DNA of 64,000 bases, taken from positions 61,102 through 125,101 of the forward strand of contig JAESUZ010005531.1 of the NCBI GenBank assembly GCA_017311185.1, written 5' to 3'. This DNA is from Proteles cristata cristata (taxonomy: Eukaryota > Chordata > Mammalia > Carnivora > Hyaenidae). A model generated the notes under the pieces. It ran no database searches. It saw nothing but the letters and a program-made list of their open reading frames with translations, and was not told where the DNA came from. Shown piece after piece: positions 10,933 through 24,200 of this stretch; the stretch's first letter is position 1; each line of letters opens with the position of its first letter. A program made the translations under genes and the position numbers.

Positions 10933-11960
10933 CGCCCGCAGAGCTCTGCCCTTGCTCCTGGCGGCAGCCTCTTGGGCCTCGGGGGCCACAGGTCTTCCTC
11001 CAGAGCCTGGCTGTGCCCCTGGCAGCCCCAGGGTGGGACCCTCCGCCGTTCCTTCTGCTTGCTTCCGTCCTCTGAGCAAACCACAGGCTGGACCTTCTTT
11101 CTCTGTAGGCTTTGAGGTGTCCAGGGAGGGCCTGAGCCTCAGATCTGCTGCTTCCTGGCATCAGGCGACTCCAGCGTGGGGACCAGGTCTCTGGAATGGG
11201 AAGGATGCCCAGGCTCCCCAGGGTGGGGGAGGGAGGTTTGCCAGCACTGGCTCCCTGCAGGCTGTTGAGGCCCCGGTACAGCAGGCGAGCGCAGGGCCCG
11301 CAGCTGGGCCGGCTCCGAGGATGCCTATGCTGGCGTGCCATCCCCAGTGCGCCCTGCATGCAGCCTCCCTTCCCTGGCTGGATGTCCTCACTGGTTAGAG
11401 GTCCTTGCCCAGGATCTGCAGGGCCCAGGGTCCTGTCTGGCTGTGTGCACTGCAGCCGTGCCCGAGCCTCCCCGGCTCACAGACCACAGTCTCCAGCCAG
11501 GACTGCAGCTGGGCTGTCACAGGGCAGGGAAGGCCTCAGCCTAGGAGAAGTCTGCGGGTCAAGAAGAGGCTTTCCTGGCTTCACGGTGGGCCTAAATGAG
11601 GGCATCTCCCTTAGGAATCAGGTCCTGGCTCCCTGAAACCAGGCAAGAAGTGGGCTGGGCCCACAGCTGCCCCTCAGTGGGGCCCAGGGCTGCAGGGTGG
11701 CGAGGACCCCTCTGAGCGGGCACTCAGGAGGCTGTGTCTAAGAACGGCCAGGACACGGAGCGCCACAGTGTCCCCAGGCCCTGGGTTAGTGAGGACAGCA
11801 GTTTCGATCTAGGAAGCAAGAGAAACGAGACTCTCCCCCTTTTCAGTGGTGGCTGCTAACTAGTCCTAAGTTGGGGACGCGGTCATTTATACAGCCAGAG
11901 TTAGGGTTTTAAGTGGTTAAATCTGAAAGCTGTTTTCTAAAATAAAGTATGAAATGCCAT
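10933..11960 (+). other. CYBC1: CYBC1 3' untranslated region
   Basis: This continues the last CYBC1 exon past the stop at 10930-10932. No splice is needed to reach the first AATAAA at 11941. The open frames inside have no recognisable product. Confidence 0.7.
11941..11946 (+). terminator. CYBC1: Poly(A) signal, CYBC1
   Basis: This AATAAA is the first canonical signal after the CYBC1 stop codon. Cleavage would be expected about 15-25 bases further on. Confidence 0.7.
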
Positions 11961-12131
11961 AACGGGTTTGTGGTATGCTCATTCCCAGATGGTAGGTGCT
12001 CTGAGCTCTGGAGGGGTCTGTTTGGCCAGCTCTGCCACTCTCCTTGCTGGGCCCCCAGGGTGAGGAAGGTCTCGGGGCCCTGGTGCAGGCCTGACTGCAG
12101 CCAGACGCACGGTGCTTCTAGCTTCCACTCT

Positions 12132-12137
12132 TTTATT
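12132..12137 (-). terminator. HEXD: Poly(A) signal, HEXD
   Basis: TTTATT on the plus strand reads AATAAA on the minus strand. It lies about 140 bases beyond the HEXD stop, giving a very short 3' untranslated region that ends just short of the CYBC1 end. Confidence 0.75.
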
Positions 12138-12278
12138 TCAAAAGAACGGACGTTCCACACGCAGACCGGTCAGCAGCCCGCGTGCCTCCTGCAGGTTTCC
12201 CACTGGCCCTTCCAACGATGGCCGTCTGCACTGTGGGTGCTGCCCGTGGCCGCCGTCCGGCCGCCGGGCGGGACAGGC

Positions 12279-15200
12279 TCAGGCTCGGCCCTCCCCTCGG
12301 GAGTCCTGACCCGAGTGCGGGCTGGGGCTGAGGCTGGCGCCGGCCGCCTCCCTGAGGTCCTGCACCAAAGCCTGCAGCCGCCGCAAGCTGGGCCGCACGT
12401 TCTCCTCCAGCCACTCCTCCACGGCGTCTGGGTAGAAGACGCGATGCAGGGAGGCCTCCAGCTCCTGCACCAAGGTGCTCCACCTGGCCAGGAGGCTGAG
12501 GGCCACAGCCGGCGGTGAGCTGGGCACCCCTGGTGACAGCCCACAGCCTGTGCACTATGCTCACATCCCCAGCACCCCTACAGGTCGGTATGGTTCTGTG
12601 CCTCAGTTTACCCATCCCTAAACCAGGGCTACTAGTGCTCACTTCACAGGGTTGTTGGGGATAAATGGATGACTGTCATGTTTTCACCTCTGAAATGGAT
12701 GCTCTTTAGAGCTGGCCCACAGGGCTTTGCTTTATGTGCGAACCTGTCAACCCTCTGTGGACACAGACTGGCTCTCGGCTCAGAGCTGCGAGCCAGGAGA
12801 GGACCAGGGGTCTGGCCGGCCAGAGCCTGTCCCCACAGTGCTGGGGGGGGCGTGGGGCACGCGGCAGCAGCAAGGCCAGGGCCGGTCCCCAGCAGGTCTG
12901 GCTCCATGGTGAGCCTGGCCCCTGCCCAGGGTGTCCAGTGACCGTCGCCTTGTCAGGCTAGGAGTGCCCTAGCCTCTCTAACGCTTAAGGCACAGCAGAG
13001 TCAGCGAAGACGATTCACCCTGGAATGCATGGCTGCAGTTCCCACAAAGCTCATCTTAGTTCAAAGCCAGGAGCCACAGAAAGCTGTCATCAGGTGGCAG
13101 AGAACCCGCAGCCCTGGGGGTGGGCGCCGCTGGGAGGGGGTGGCTACCTGAGCGCCTGGGGCTGGATGTGTTGGACCATGACGGGGTGGATGAACTTCCG
13201 CCCGCGGTGGTAGGGGCTGAACCAGCCGGTCACGTACCTGCGGGCAGATCCACACGGGCAGACCTGCTGCAGCCAACGGGTCGGCCTCAGGGGGGTGGAC
13301 ATTTTAAACAGCTGCTTCCCCCTAGAAAGTCGTCGTGCGGGATGGGCCACCCTCCCCCTGTCCCGTGGGCAGTGCTCACCTGTCCCTCTCCAGCAGCGCG
13401 TCCACGGAGCTGCGCAGGTGGAGGGCGACGTGCATGACGAGGACCAGGATGTCGCTGCCAGGGAAGGAGCCGGCCCCCTCGCTGCACGGAGAGCCGCCGT
13501 GCTGAGACGGGTCCACAGGATGTGAGGGCAGAGGCAGGGCGGGGGGTGGGCAGGTTACCTCGTAAAATCAGCTATTTCTAGGCTTGAGATCCCGAGAAAG
13601 TTCTCCACTCTTGCTTTAACATCTTCGGCAAAGCCTCCTGCAACCGACCACAGATGGAGGTGGTTGGAGGGGCCCCTGGAGGAGGGGCAGGCAGGGGCCC
13701 TGTGCCACGGTGCTGGCCTGGTGGCAGGCAAAGTGGCCGAGGAGGCCAGCGTGCAGGTGCCGGCCCCAAGGAGAGCTCGGGGACGGGTGGGATTAAACAC
13801 GTGAAAACAGGCTCAGCACGTTAGAAACGAGAACACGGAAGACCAAGAGCAGCGGCGCCACCCGGGACACCACCAGCTGCGCTGCCGGCGCCCCCGCGGT
13901 GTCCCGGGTGCACGTGGCAGCTGGTGGGTGTGGTTCTGCAGCTGCCACTGTGGGCCGGGCCCCCCAGGAGCGTGGGGGACACGTGCCGCCAGGGCAGGAG
14001 CAGCCAGGAGGGCAGAGGGCTCCACAGAGCAGGGCGGCTGACGCCAGCGCCCAGTGTGAATGCGGGTGTCTGTCCGCTGGGGTGTCGCCGGACCTTCCTC
14101 TTAACGGTTCACAACTAACGCTTCACAAGGCATCAAATAGAGTGGAGGGTCGGGTTCTGTGCTTTTCCTCCTGCACGCGGCCAGCACGCGGTAGGGGAGC
14201 CGGGCCCTGCTTTCCCCAATGCCTCCCTCGCCCTTCTGCACCAGCACCACATGCACCACGCGGTCCCGCGGTTCCGGCACACACGGGTCCATGTGCCCTG
14301 CGAGCCCTCGTCTCTGCCAAAGTGGGGAGTGCGGGGGCCAGCGCTGGGCGTTTGGTGGATTTATACAGTGAAAGCAGAGCCCTTTTCTGCACCTCACCCA
14401 CAGTGAGGTCCTTCACGGGCCCCGTGTCTGGGGGCAGCGGGGTGGGGTGGCTGAGTCCTCTGCTGGTGTGAAAGCCCACAGCCCAGCCCCAGGAGACAGC
14501 TGGCGGCATCAGGCACTCTCAGCTCTGTGCCTCCTGCCCTCCTGCCCCCCGGGAGGAGCCGGGGGCCATACCGTGTAAGAGTGACTGCAGACAGACGGCC
14601 AGGGAGGGGATTCCCACAGGCAGCAGCTCGCACAGCACGGAGAAGTGGTCATACCTAAGTGCAGGGGAGAGGGGTGCTCAGCTCCTGCTTGTACACTATC
14701 CCCTGCACACGGGACAGGGCTGGTTGCTGCCTCTGGAAACGTCCCACCCAGAAGGCCCTGCCTGGGGCTTAATCCTCTCAGGCGGGTGGGGGGACTGGGA
14801 GGGGCCCGCAGCCCCTCACCCCTGCCCCCAGGCCTCACCTGGGGCCCGCAGCTGCCTCCCCCTGCCCTCCAGGCCACAGCGATGGACCAGGCCTTGGCCA
14901 GGACCAGGGGTTCACGTGCAGCTCCACTTTCAAATGGGGTGAAATCCCCACGGAGCCAAAATCTGTCCCCACGCCCACCATATTGAGACAAGTCACGTGT
15001 GGCCCCTAGAGGCGGGGCTGCCCATGGTGCAGAGTGGCCCCTGTGCAGAGTCTGGGGGACGACCGTGGGGGCGTGAGGCACCCAGGCTCTTCCCCTCTGC
15101 CTGAGGCCGAGTGGACGGGCCAAGGAGGGGTGGTGCGTCTTGGGCAGCAGCACTGCTTCGACCCTCCGGGCAGGCTGGCCCGAGGGCTCCCCCGGGGCCG

Positions 15201-18200
15201 GTGCCACCTCACCTCTGCCAGCCGGTCAGGACAATGCCCTGCAGCATGTCTGCAGGCCCGCCGGCCGCCACCTGCAGCCATTGCAAGTTGTTCCTGAGGT
15301 GATGCTCGATGGGGGTCAGGGCCTGGCTTGCCCCCGTGGCCCCCTTGAAGGCACTGGCAGCCCACAGCCGGAGAAAACCACACTTCCGGTACTTTTCCAT
15401 GAGAAGACCTAAGCGAGAAGGTGAGCGGTGTGACTGGCCTGGGTCCCGAGGGGCTGTGGCCGTCGAGCTCAGACTCTGCGCTTGTCCAGAGGCGGAACTG
15501 GGAGGAGCCCACAGCCAGACAGGCTTAGCATCTCCGTGAGAGAAGAGACGCTGGGAAAGTACCAGAGAACAGGCCATCCTGGCATGACCCGCGACAGGAT
15601 GTGCGCCAGGGGCTCCTGGGGCTCGCGGGGGGAGGGGCCTGAGGGGAAGCTGAGACTGTTTGAGGGATCCTGACGAACCCCGTGCCCGAGGCCCCCGTGT
15701 GCCCCCAGCTGGGCCACCAGGGCTCCAGGGTCTCAGAGGCCGCGGCCAGGTTACTGACCTTTGCCGTGGATGTCTAGGTCGGCCCCGTAGTCCCAGAGCA
15801 CTGGCTCCACCAGCTGCGGCACCCCCGATGCTGGGGGCGGAGAGAGGCTGTGAGCTGAGGCCCTTCTGGACACACCCCTGCAGCCCACAGTCCTCGCGTC
15901 ACAAGGGAGCGTGAGTTTTAAGGACAGACTCAAAATGGGTGAGTTTTTGACAAGTAAATGTTGCAACCATGAAGCTGGCCAACTTTGGAAATGACTGGAC
16001 TCTGGGAGTTCTGTAAAAGGTGAGCCCCCAGTCTGGGGTCCCAGAGCTTCCTACGAGGGGGAAAGGCTCTGTCTGCAAGTGATGGTGGGGGTGCAGGACC
16101 CAGTACGGTGGGAACACATTGCTACTTGGATTAATTTTAATTAATTTTGGTGAGAACCTGAGTGGCCACACCTGAGGAGGGGCTGTCGCGGACACACCCA
16201 GCCCTGCAGAAGCGGGGGCAGCGGCCAGGTTCTGGGCTGTGGCCGTGAGGCAACCACAGGGTGTGTCTCTGTCTCAGCCCAGAGCCTCAGCCATGGCCCC
16301 TATGGTGCTGGCCACGGGGTCGTGCGGGGCTGAGGCAGTCAGAGGCACTGGACACTCAAGGCCCAGCGGGACCCTTTCGCCGCCATCCCCACCCCCCATT
16401 AGGGCCCCATGGCCGTTCTCCGTTCAGACTCATCACTTTGTACGCCCGTAAGACTAAAATGCCTCCTGGGGGAACGGCACTTCTGTGTGAGAAAGTCTAG
16501 AAGGTGGCCCTACGGGGGTTGCCTGGAGAGAGCGCTTCGGGGTGGGGGTCCCACAGTGCTCCCCCCGCCCCCAGCAGCCGGGGTCCGGGGAGCCGCTGGC
16601 CTCCTCACCCCCGGCACCGGGAGCCTGGGCGCACGCCGCAGACCTGAGAGCTGGTCCTCAGGGATGGCCCGCAGCATGTCGTCCCACACCAGTGGCGTCG
16701 TGGTGGGGTGCCGGGCCAGCACGTGGCGGGCCACGGCCTTCATGTGGGACAGACACAGTCTTGCTTTGGTGTTATGTTCCTGTTGCAGCCACCGCCTCGA
16801 GGCCTCACCCTCTCCAAGGTAATAGACCTGGAAGGAAACACCAGTCTGGCTCCCGACCGCCTGGCCTCACGGCAGACACGCTTGGGAGAGACCGCGCTCA
16901 GGCCGCGTCCGACGGGCCTCAGGCAGCTGCGTGTGGGAGGAGCTGGTGAAGGGACCCTACTTCTTCTTTTTTTTTTTTTTTATTTCTAGAGAGAGAGAGA
17001 GACAGCGTGAGCAGGGGAGGGTCAGAGAGAGAGGGAGTCACAGACTGAAACAGGCTCCAGGCTCTGAGCTGGCAGTCAGCACAGAGCCCGACGCGGGGCT
17101 CAAACCCACGAACCGCGAGATCATGACCTAAGCGAAAGTCGGACGCTTAACCAACTAAGCCACCCAGGTGCCCCTGGGACCCTCCTTCTTCACCGAGACC
17201 TAACTTCCACTCAAGATTTCCTCTGAACGTTCACAGCAGCCTGAGGGCAGAGAGTACCCGAGTGTCCACCAGCCAACGAGCACGTAAGGAACGCGGGGGC
17301 CGGCTCTGCGCCTGCCGGGGGTGAGGACAGCACGGCCGTCTCAGGCCACAGCCCATCCCTCATCTGGCTCCACGGCTCTGCCCGCGTGCGGTCACGGGTC
17401 AGCTGGGAGGGAGGCCCTCACTTTATGCTTCATCCTTTGGAATGGGGACTAGTTTTGTACGTAAGAGAATCACAAGGTGGGACCAGGAGCCAGGGCTGCG
17501 GCAGGAGGGACGCCCGGCGGGCGAGGCTCAGGCGGAAGAAGCGTCCAAGGACCCACCTCATCGCAGCCGACGTGGAGCCACCGGGCGCCCGGGTGCAGCT
17601 CCATGACCTGGCTGATCATGGCTCCCACCAGAGCCAGGGACTCCGCCTCGTGGGGGTTCAGGGTGTTAGGGAAAAGCACCACTTCTCGGAGGTGAGCGAG
17701 AGCCTCGTGCTTCAGCACAAACTGCAGAGAGACAGGAGGTGACAGGCGCTGCGGCCACGCTGTGGAGTCACAGGCAGGGCCTGCTCCAGGTCCCCAAGAG
17801 GGCACTGGCGGGCCGGTCTGAGCCCCTCTTTCCGCGCGGTCTGCGCGGGCTGCCTGGGCTGCTCAGTCCGTCCTCCCCAAACAAGTGCAGAACAGAGACA
17901 CTGGTCTAACAGCCGCTGCAGGGCTCCGGACGCGAGCCGCAGGTGAACAGCACACCTGGACGCGTCTGTCTCAACAGCTGCCAGCCCGGCAGTAAGAACA
18001 GAGTCTGCGGCCCCCCCACCACCCGGGGCTGACTGTGCACAGACCGCCTCGGATCACCGGATCACCGTCCATGAACACGGCAAACTCGCCCAAAATCTGC
18101 GGCCCTCACGGGGGCAGGCTACCACCAGCCAGACACGTGGTGGTGACCATGGAAACGAGAGCTGCGTGCACACGGCCGAGGCAGGGGACGGGCTGAACTC

Positions 18201-21200
18201 CCAGAGCCCCCAGCCCCTGCAGCACAGGGTGGGTCCTGATGGCTCAAGCACACCGCTGCCTGGGCCCTGACTGACCACCAGCCATAAAGACAGAGGGGTG
18301 GCCCCTAGGAAGCCAGGCCAAAAATACAAATTAGAATAAAAAACTATGGGGCACTTGGGTGGCTCAGTTGGTTAAGCATCCAGCTTTAGCTCAGGTCATC
18401 ATCCCGTGGTTCATGAGTTCAAGTCCGGCGCTGGGCTCTGTGCTGACAGCTCAGAGCCTGGAGCTGCTTCAGATTCTGTGTCTCCCTCTCTCTCTGCCCC
18501 TCCCCTGCTCATGTTATATCTCTGTCTGTTTCTCAAAAATAAACATTAAAAAAAAAAAACACACCAAAAAAACCCAACAGAGCCATCAGCTGGGGAGATA
18601 GGCCCTGCAGGTTAAATCCAGCCAATTTACCACCACTTGCAGGGGAAAAAGCAGATTCTCTATAACATTATCTGAAACATCCAATTCTCAACCAAAAATC
18701 ATGAGATGTGCAAATAAACCGGAAAGTGGAACCCAGACTCAGGGAAAAAGCCAACTGATAGAAACTGACACTGATGTGGGCCCAGATGTCAGATTTATCG
18801 ATTACTTCAAAGAAGCCATTATGAAAACGTTCCCAGAATTTAACTATAATAATGAAAAATGAAAATCCATTCCGCGGGCTCCACGGAAGATTTGAAATGT
18901 CAGAAGGGACAGTGACTGGGACGACAGACCAACAGGGACTCCTCAACCTCAACGACACAGAGAAAAAGTGGGGCGAACGAAGAGACCCAGAGGCCCGTGC
19001 GGTGACGTGCGGCACAGTAACGCGTGTGTGAAAGGAGGCCTGGCGGGGGGGAACAGACGCGGCAACACTTGAGGACGTGGCCCAAAACTTCACACAAGTG
19101 ATGACAAAAATCTACAAGTCGTCCAGCAAACCCCAGGCAGGACAAACGCAAGGAAACCCCTAGAAGTCCTAACCCAACTGCTACAGCAGGGCAACGGCGA
19201 ACAGCGAGTCTGAGAGCATCAGGAAGAGAAAAGCCTAGGGAAGCAACAGCAGAAGGAAAGGCTGGCAGAGCTTGTTCACGGATTGGAAAACTCAGCAGAG
19301 TTAGAGGTAATTTCCCCCCAAGTTGACTTTCAGATTTAATACAATTGCAGTAAAAATCCCAGCAAGGTTTCTAATAGACATACAGATAAACTTAGTTTAA
19401 AACATATATGGCGAAGCATGAGGAGGGGCCTGAGGTCCCTCAGGGTCAGCTGATCATCCAGCTCCTGGTTTCGGCTCAGGTCGTGATCTCACAGCTGGGG
19501 GATCGAGCCCTGTTTCGGGCTCTGCTGACAGCGGCTTGGGATTCTCTCTCTGCGCCCCCCCCAAAATGTGCTCTTTCTCAAAATAAATAAAAAGAACATT
19601 TTTAAAAAGTAAAATGGATATGGAGAAGCAAAGCAACTCTGAGGAAGAAGAACAAAGTTGGAGGAATCTCACTCACTACCTGATTTTATTTACGACACAA
19701 CAGAGCTACGATGATCCAGATGAGGTGGTCTCGACCGAGTCACAAGTGCTGGATCAGCGAACGAGAAGGGTTCAGAAAAGGCCCACAAATAACGTCGACT
19801 GATTTTTTTTTTAAATGTTTTATTTATTTCTAGGAGAGAGAGACAGACAGCGTGAGCAGGGGAGGGTCAGAGAGAGAGGGAGTCACAGACTGAAACAGGC
19901 TCCAGGCTCTAGGCTCTGAGCCGGCAGTCAGCACAGAGCCCGATGCGGGGCCCGACCCCACGAACCATGAGATCATGACCTAAGCGAAAGTCGGACGCTT
20001 AACCGACTAAGCCACCCAGGCGCCCCAACGTCGACTGATTTTTGACAAGCTACAAAGGCAATTCCAAATTTCAAATTCCGAAGAAAGGATAATCTCTGAC
20101 TCGGTGGTATCGGCGTGACCGGCTCTCTCTGTCACGGGGCCACGTGCTACGTGCAAAAAACAATAAACCTCACCTACAGCTCACGCCTTACCCAAGACGT
20201 AACTCAATACAGACCATAACAGCAAGTGGGAAGTGTGCAAATGTAGACTTTTAGAAGGAAACAGGAGAAATCCTCATGACCTGGTGACTGGCAGAGTTCT
20301 TAGAAATGACACCAAAAGTGCGAGCCATTAGGGCAAAACTGAGAAGCTGGACTCATCAAAATCAGAGGCGTTTGCTCTCTGAGACACACTGGGACACGGA
20401 GACAAAGTGCAGACTGAGGCACATACTTGCACGTCACACATCGAACAACAGATCTGCATCCAGAACGGCCAGAGAACGTTAAAAGCAGTTCGGAAGATGA
20501 AATGTGCAAATACTTGTACAGTTAAGTCACAGAGAGGGTGTCCTGACGGCACATAAACACAGGGAAAGGTCCTCCTCCGGAAGGAACCATCCTGAGGACA
20601 CCTTAGCTTTGGACTCGCGGCCTCCAGCACAGAGAACACGCTTCCCTAGTCTCAAGGCGCCTGGCTGAGGCGCGTTGCCGCAGCAGCCCCCCCGCAGCAA
20701 ATGCACCCTGAGACCCCTTGAGGAGCCCCTCGAGGAGAGGGACGGAGAGCCAGGCTGTGCTCTGGAACGACGGGAGAAGGGCGCAGGGGGCACTGCTGGG
20801 GAGCCTTCCGGCGGGTCTGGTAATAGTTCACACAAGGGTGGAGACGGGGACAGCAGGTGCCGACTCAAGAGCACATGACGGCCCGAAGTGCAGGGGTGAG
20901 GGGCGCCAGACAGGGCAGAGGAGACTGGGTCCGGGGATCACGGAGGCAGGAGCAGACACTGCATCGCCCAGAGAGCGCGTGAGGCGAGGAGGCAGGTTTC
21001 GAGGGAGTCGTGGGGACCGCCACACCCGGCGGCGGGGCCGGGACGGCGCGGGGTCTGGGAGGGAGCAGCTGGGGCCACGCGCAGCCCGAGAGCAAGTAAG
21101 AGGGATTAGAACCCTCGCTGCGCTTAGTGACGTGGGGGCCGTGGGGCTGCCCTGCGGGCCGTGGCCCCTGGTGGCGGGAAGCGAAGGGCAGAGACAGCAC

Positions 21201-24200
21201 CCCAGGGAGCCTCAGGCAGGGAGGCCGGAGGCCGGGGCGGGGGAGGCACTGGCGCTCAGTGCGGGAAGGGAAGGGCTGCCCAGGGGTCTAGCAGGCGTGT
21301 CTGTTGCAGGGGAAATGGAACCCGTAGCCACTAAGTGTTTAATTTGCTTTTCATTTTTTTAAAAAAATCTTTTTAATGTTTTATTTATTTCTAGGAGAGA
21401 GAGAGGAGAGACAGCGTGAGCAGGGGAGGGTCAGAGAGAGAGGGAGTCACAGACTCTGAAACAGGCTCCAGCTGGCTGTCAGCGCAGCGCCCGACGCGGG
21501 GCTTGAACCCACGAACCGCGAGATCATGACCTAAGCGAAAGTCGGACGCTTAACCGACTAAGCCACCCAGGCGCCCCTGCTTTTCATTTTTGATACAGAT
21601 AGGAAACATATTTTTGAAGATCACACAGGAGCTTGGGGAAATATTTTCTGCATTGAATGATGAATACAAGTTAAAAAGCAAAACAACTCAGCTCTCAGGG
21701 CTCCGTGGGAATCAAGCACCCCCATTGGCTCCTTCCACCATTCCCTGGACAAAGTTGCTCGGATCTAGAGCTCTGTGCTCTCCGGTCATTTGCAGGGCAG
21801 GGGCTTCTAAGAAAGAGCCTCTTTCTGCCTGTGTACCCCCGACCCCCAGATCTGGGTACCAGGTAACCTGTGTTCCTCCCACCTACCTCCATGTGTCCAA
21901 ACGTCTGCACCAGTGGAATGACCTCCAGCTCGTTCAGTGTAGCCAGATGCAGGATCTCTTTGATTTCAGGGGGGCTAGAGAGACAAGGGTACCCAGAGAG
22001 GTTCACACACTTCCTGTTCACACTCCAGCCCATGTTCACACACACTCATGCTCCCGTTCATGTTCCCTCTCCCTTGCCAGGCTCCGGCGGGACTTTCCTG
22101 GGGGGCTATTGTGACTAGTATGGTCACTATTCCAAAAAGTGCAAAAGAGGGGGCGCCTGGGGGGCTCAGTCGGTTGGGCGTCCGACTTCAGCTCCAGTCA
22201 TGATCTCATGGTTCGTGGGTTCGAGTCCCGTGTCGGGCTCTGAGTTGTCAGCACAACTGACAGGAGCTGCTTCGGATTCTGTGTCTCCCTCTCTCTCTGC
22301 CTCTCCTCTGCTCACTGTCTTTCTCTGTTTCTCAAAAAGAATAACCATTTTTAAAAAGTTAAGAAAAAATAAAACAAAAGGCATAAAAGCCAGAAGCAGG
22401 CTGCCCCACCATTGCCAAACCCTCGCCCGCCCTGCCCACACCTCCAGGTGGCCCCACGCATCCACGTTCTCCGTGGCTGGGGTTACCTGTATGCGTGCTT
22501 GGCCCTCAGCAGCCTCAGGTGGCCATCGTAGGGAAACATGTCTTCATACTCAAGGAGCAGCCCATTGGCACCCAGGGCATGGAACAGAGGAAAGACCTGG
22601 CGGAACAGGGATGCTATGAGGAAGCAACCATCTGAAGGAAGGTGACAGACACCCCTGTCTGCCTTCCTGCCTGTAGACATGGGTTGTATTGATACTCACA
22701 TTTTTCCTGGAAACGTTTGACCAGAATGCATACTTTGTGTTACACCAAGTCAAGTTCTACCACAGCAAGTCTGCACTGGACACGGGGCAGCTCAGCTTGT
22801 GGACAGCGAGGGGCCGAGCGTGTGGCAGATGTTCCCACCTCCTCCTCTACCTTTATTTCAAAGGGTATGAATTCCTATCCTCAAGGACTTTCAGGACTAG
22901 CTCATGTCTACCGTACACAGAGCTGAGATTTCCTTCTGGTCTGAGGTCAAGGCCGGGGTGGAAAAGAACACATTTTGGGCGCTACTGGGGGGGCCTCCCG
23001 CAGTATCTGAAAGAGCAACCCCTCCCGGAATGACGGTCACTGCAGGTTCCACAAGATTGTAACACTCCTGCTAAGTGTCTGTCACGCTTTCTTTCTCCAC
23101 AAGCGCGGGGACGTTCTGACGCAAGCTGGACGGAAGGAGGAAAGGAGCCTGGGGCTAAAACCTAACTGTGGAAAGTTCATAATCAGTAGTTGACTGCGAA
23201 TTACAAAGAGAGGCAGACAGACTGTGGAAAGGAAAGAGCTGCGCAGATCAGGCATAGTTAGGCACCCTAAGGGTCTCAGGTCTCGGTATTTTCCATTTTC
23301 CTCGGCATTTTGGCTCCAGTTTTCTTCTTAGGGTGTCGTGGGCATCTGACCACTGCAGCCACTTGGCACTTTGACCACTGGGGTGGGTGGTGATCCTCTG
23401 TGTTGTGGGTGGTGGGGAGGCTATGGGGCTGGGTGGCCCGGGTGCCCCCAAACACACACTCCATCCAGCACCGGCAAGGGGCTGGGGAGGTCTTCACTGT
23501 AAAGTTGCCCAAGCGTGCACACGTGTGACACACCAGGCCCCCTGCGTCTGCCTTTAAGACTCCAAATCATTTCACCGAATTTCCACTTTTCTGACTGGAG
23601 TACTTCTAAGCAAATCCCGGACAACACAACTGTTCACCTGTAAATACTTCACCATATATCTGTGACAAAGACTTTACAGAAGCACCACCACCGCACCATT
23701 ATGCCACCTAACCAAACCATTCTTTAATTTTTTTTTAATGTTTTATTTATTTCAGGAGAGAGAGAGAGACAGCGTCAGGGGAGGGTCAGAGAGAGAGGGA
23801 GTCACAGACTGAAACAGGCTCCAAGCTGGCAGTCAGCACATTCGAACCCATGAACCGCGAGATCATGACCTAAGCGAAAGTCGGACGCTTAACCAACTAA
23901 GCCACCCAGGCGCCCCCAAACCATTCTTTAGTATCATCCAGTTCAAATTTTCCTGTGTCTAGAATCTTTTCACATGAGGCGTATCTGAGACCAGTCCAGA
24001 TAACACCCACAATCGTAGCCATTGTTTGAACAGATTTTTTTTAAGGTTCTCTGATTTTTAACAGTACCCTTCACTTTTTTTCTTAATTTGAAACTTATTT
24101 GTTGAGGAAACTGAGTCCCTTGTTTTGCAGGATTTCCCAAATTTTGGATTTGATGGATGGTATTCTTTTTTTTTTTTAATGTTTTATTTATTTCTAGGAG

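Larger units (their letters stand above)
19268..20500 (+). repeat. Old L1 fragment, ORF2 3' part, split by two SINEs
   Basis: The order of recognisable ORF2 pieces is kept: AAAATCCCAGCAAGGTTT near 19354, GAACAAAGTTGGAGGAATCTC near 19648, TGATTTTTGACAAGC near 20036, and GACACCAAAAGTGCGAGCC near 20307. SINEs at 19425-19608 and 19802-20026 interrupt it. The middle of the element is missing and the frame is broken throughout. Confidence 0.75.

Noticed and set aside
10172..11398. 408-codon open frame and companions on both strands over the CYBC1 intron 5 repeat
   Set aside because: They are produced by the 16-bp minisatellite being free of stops in all frames. The true CYBC1 exon 6 lies in a different frame and is spliced.
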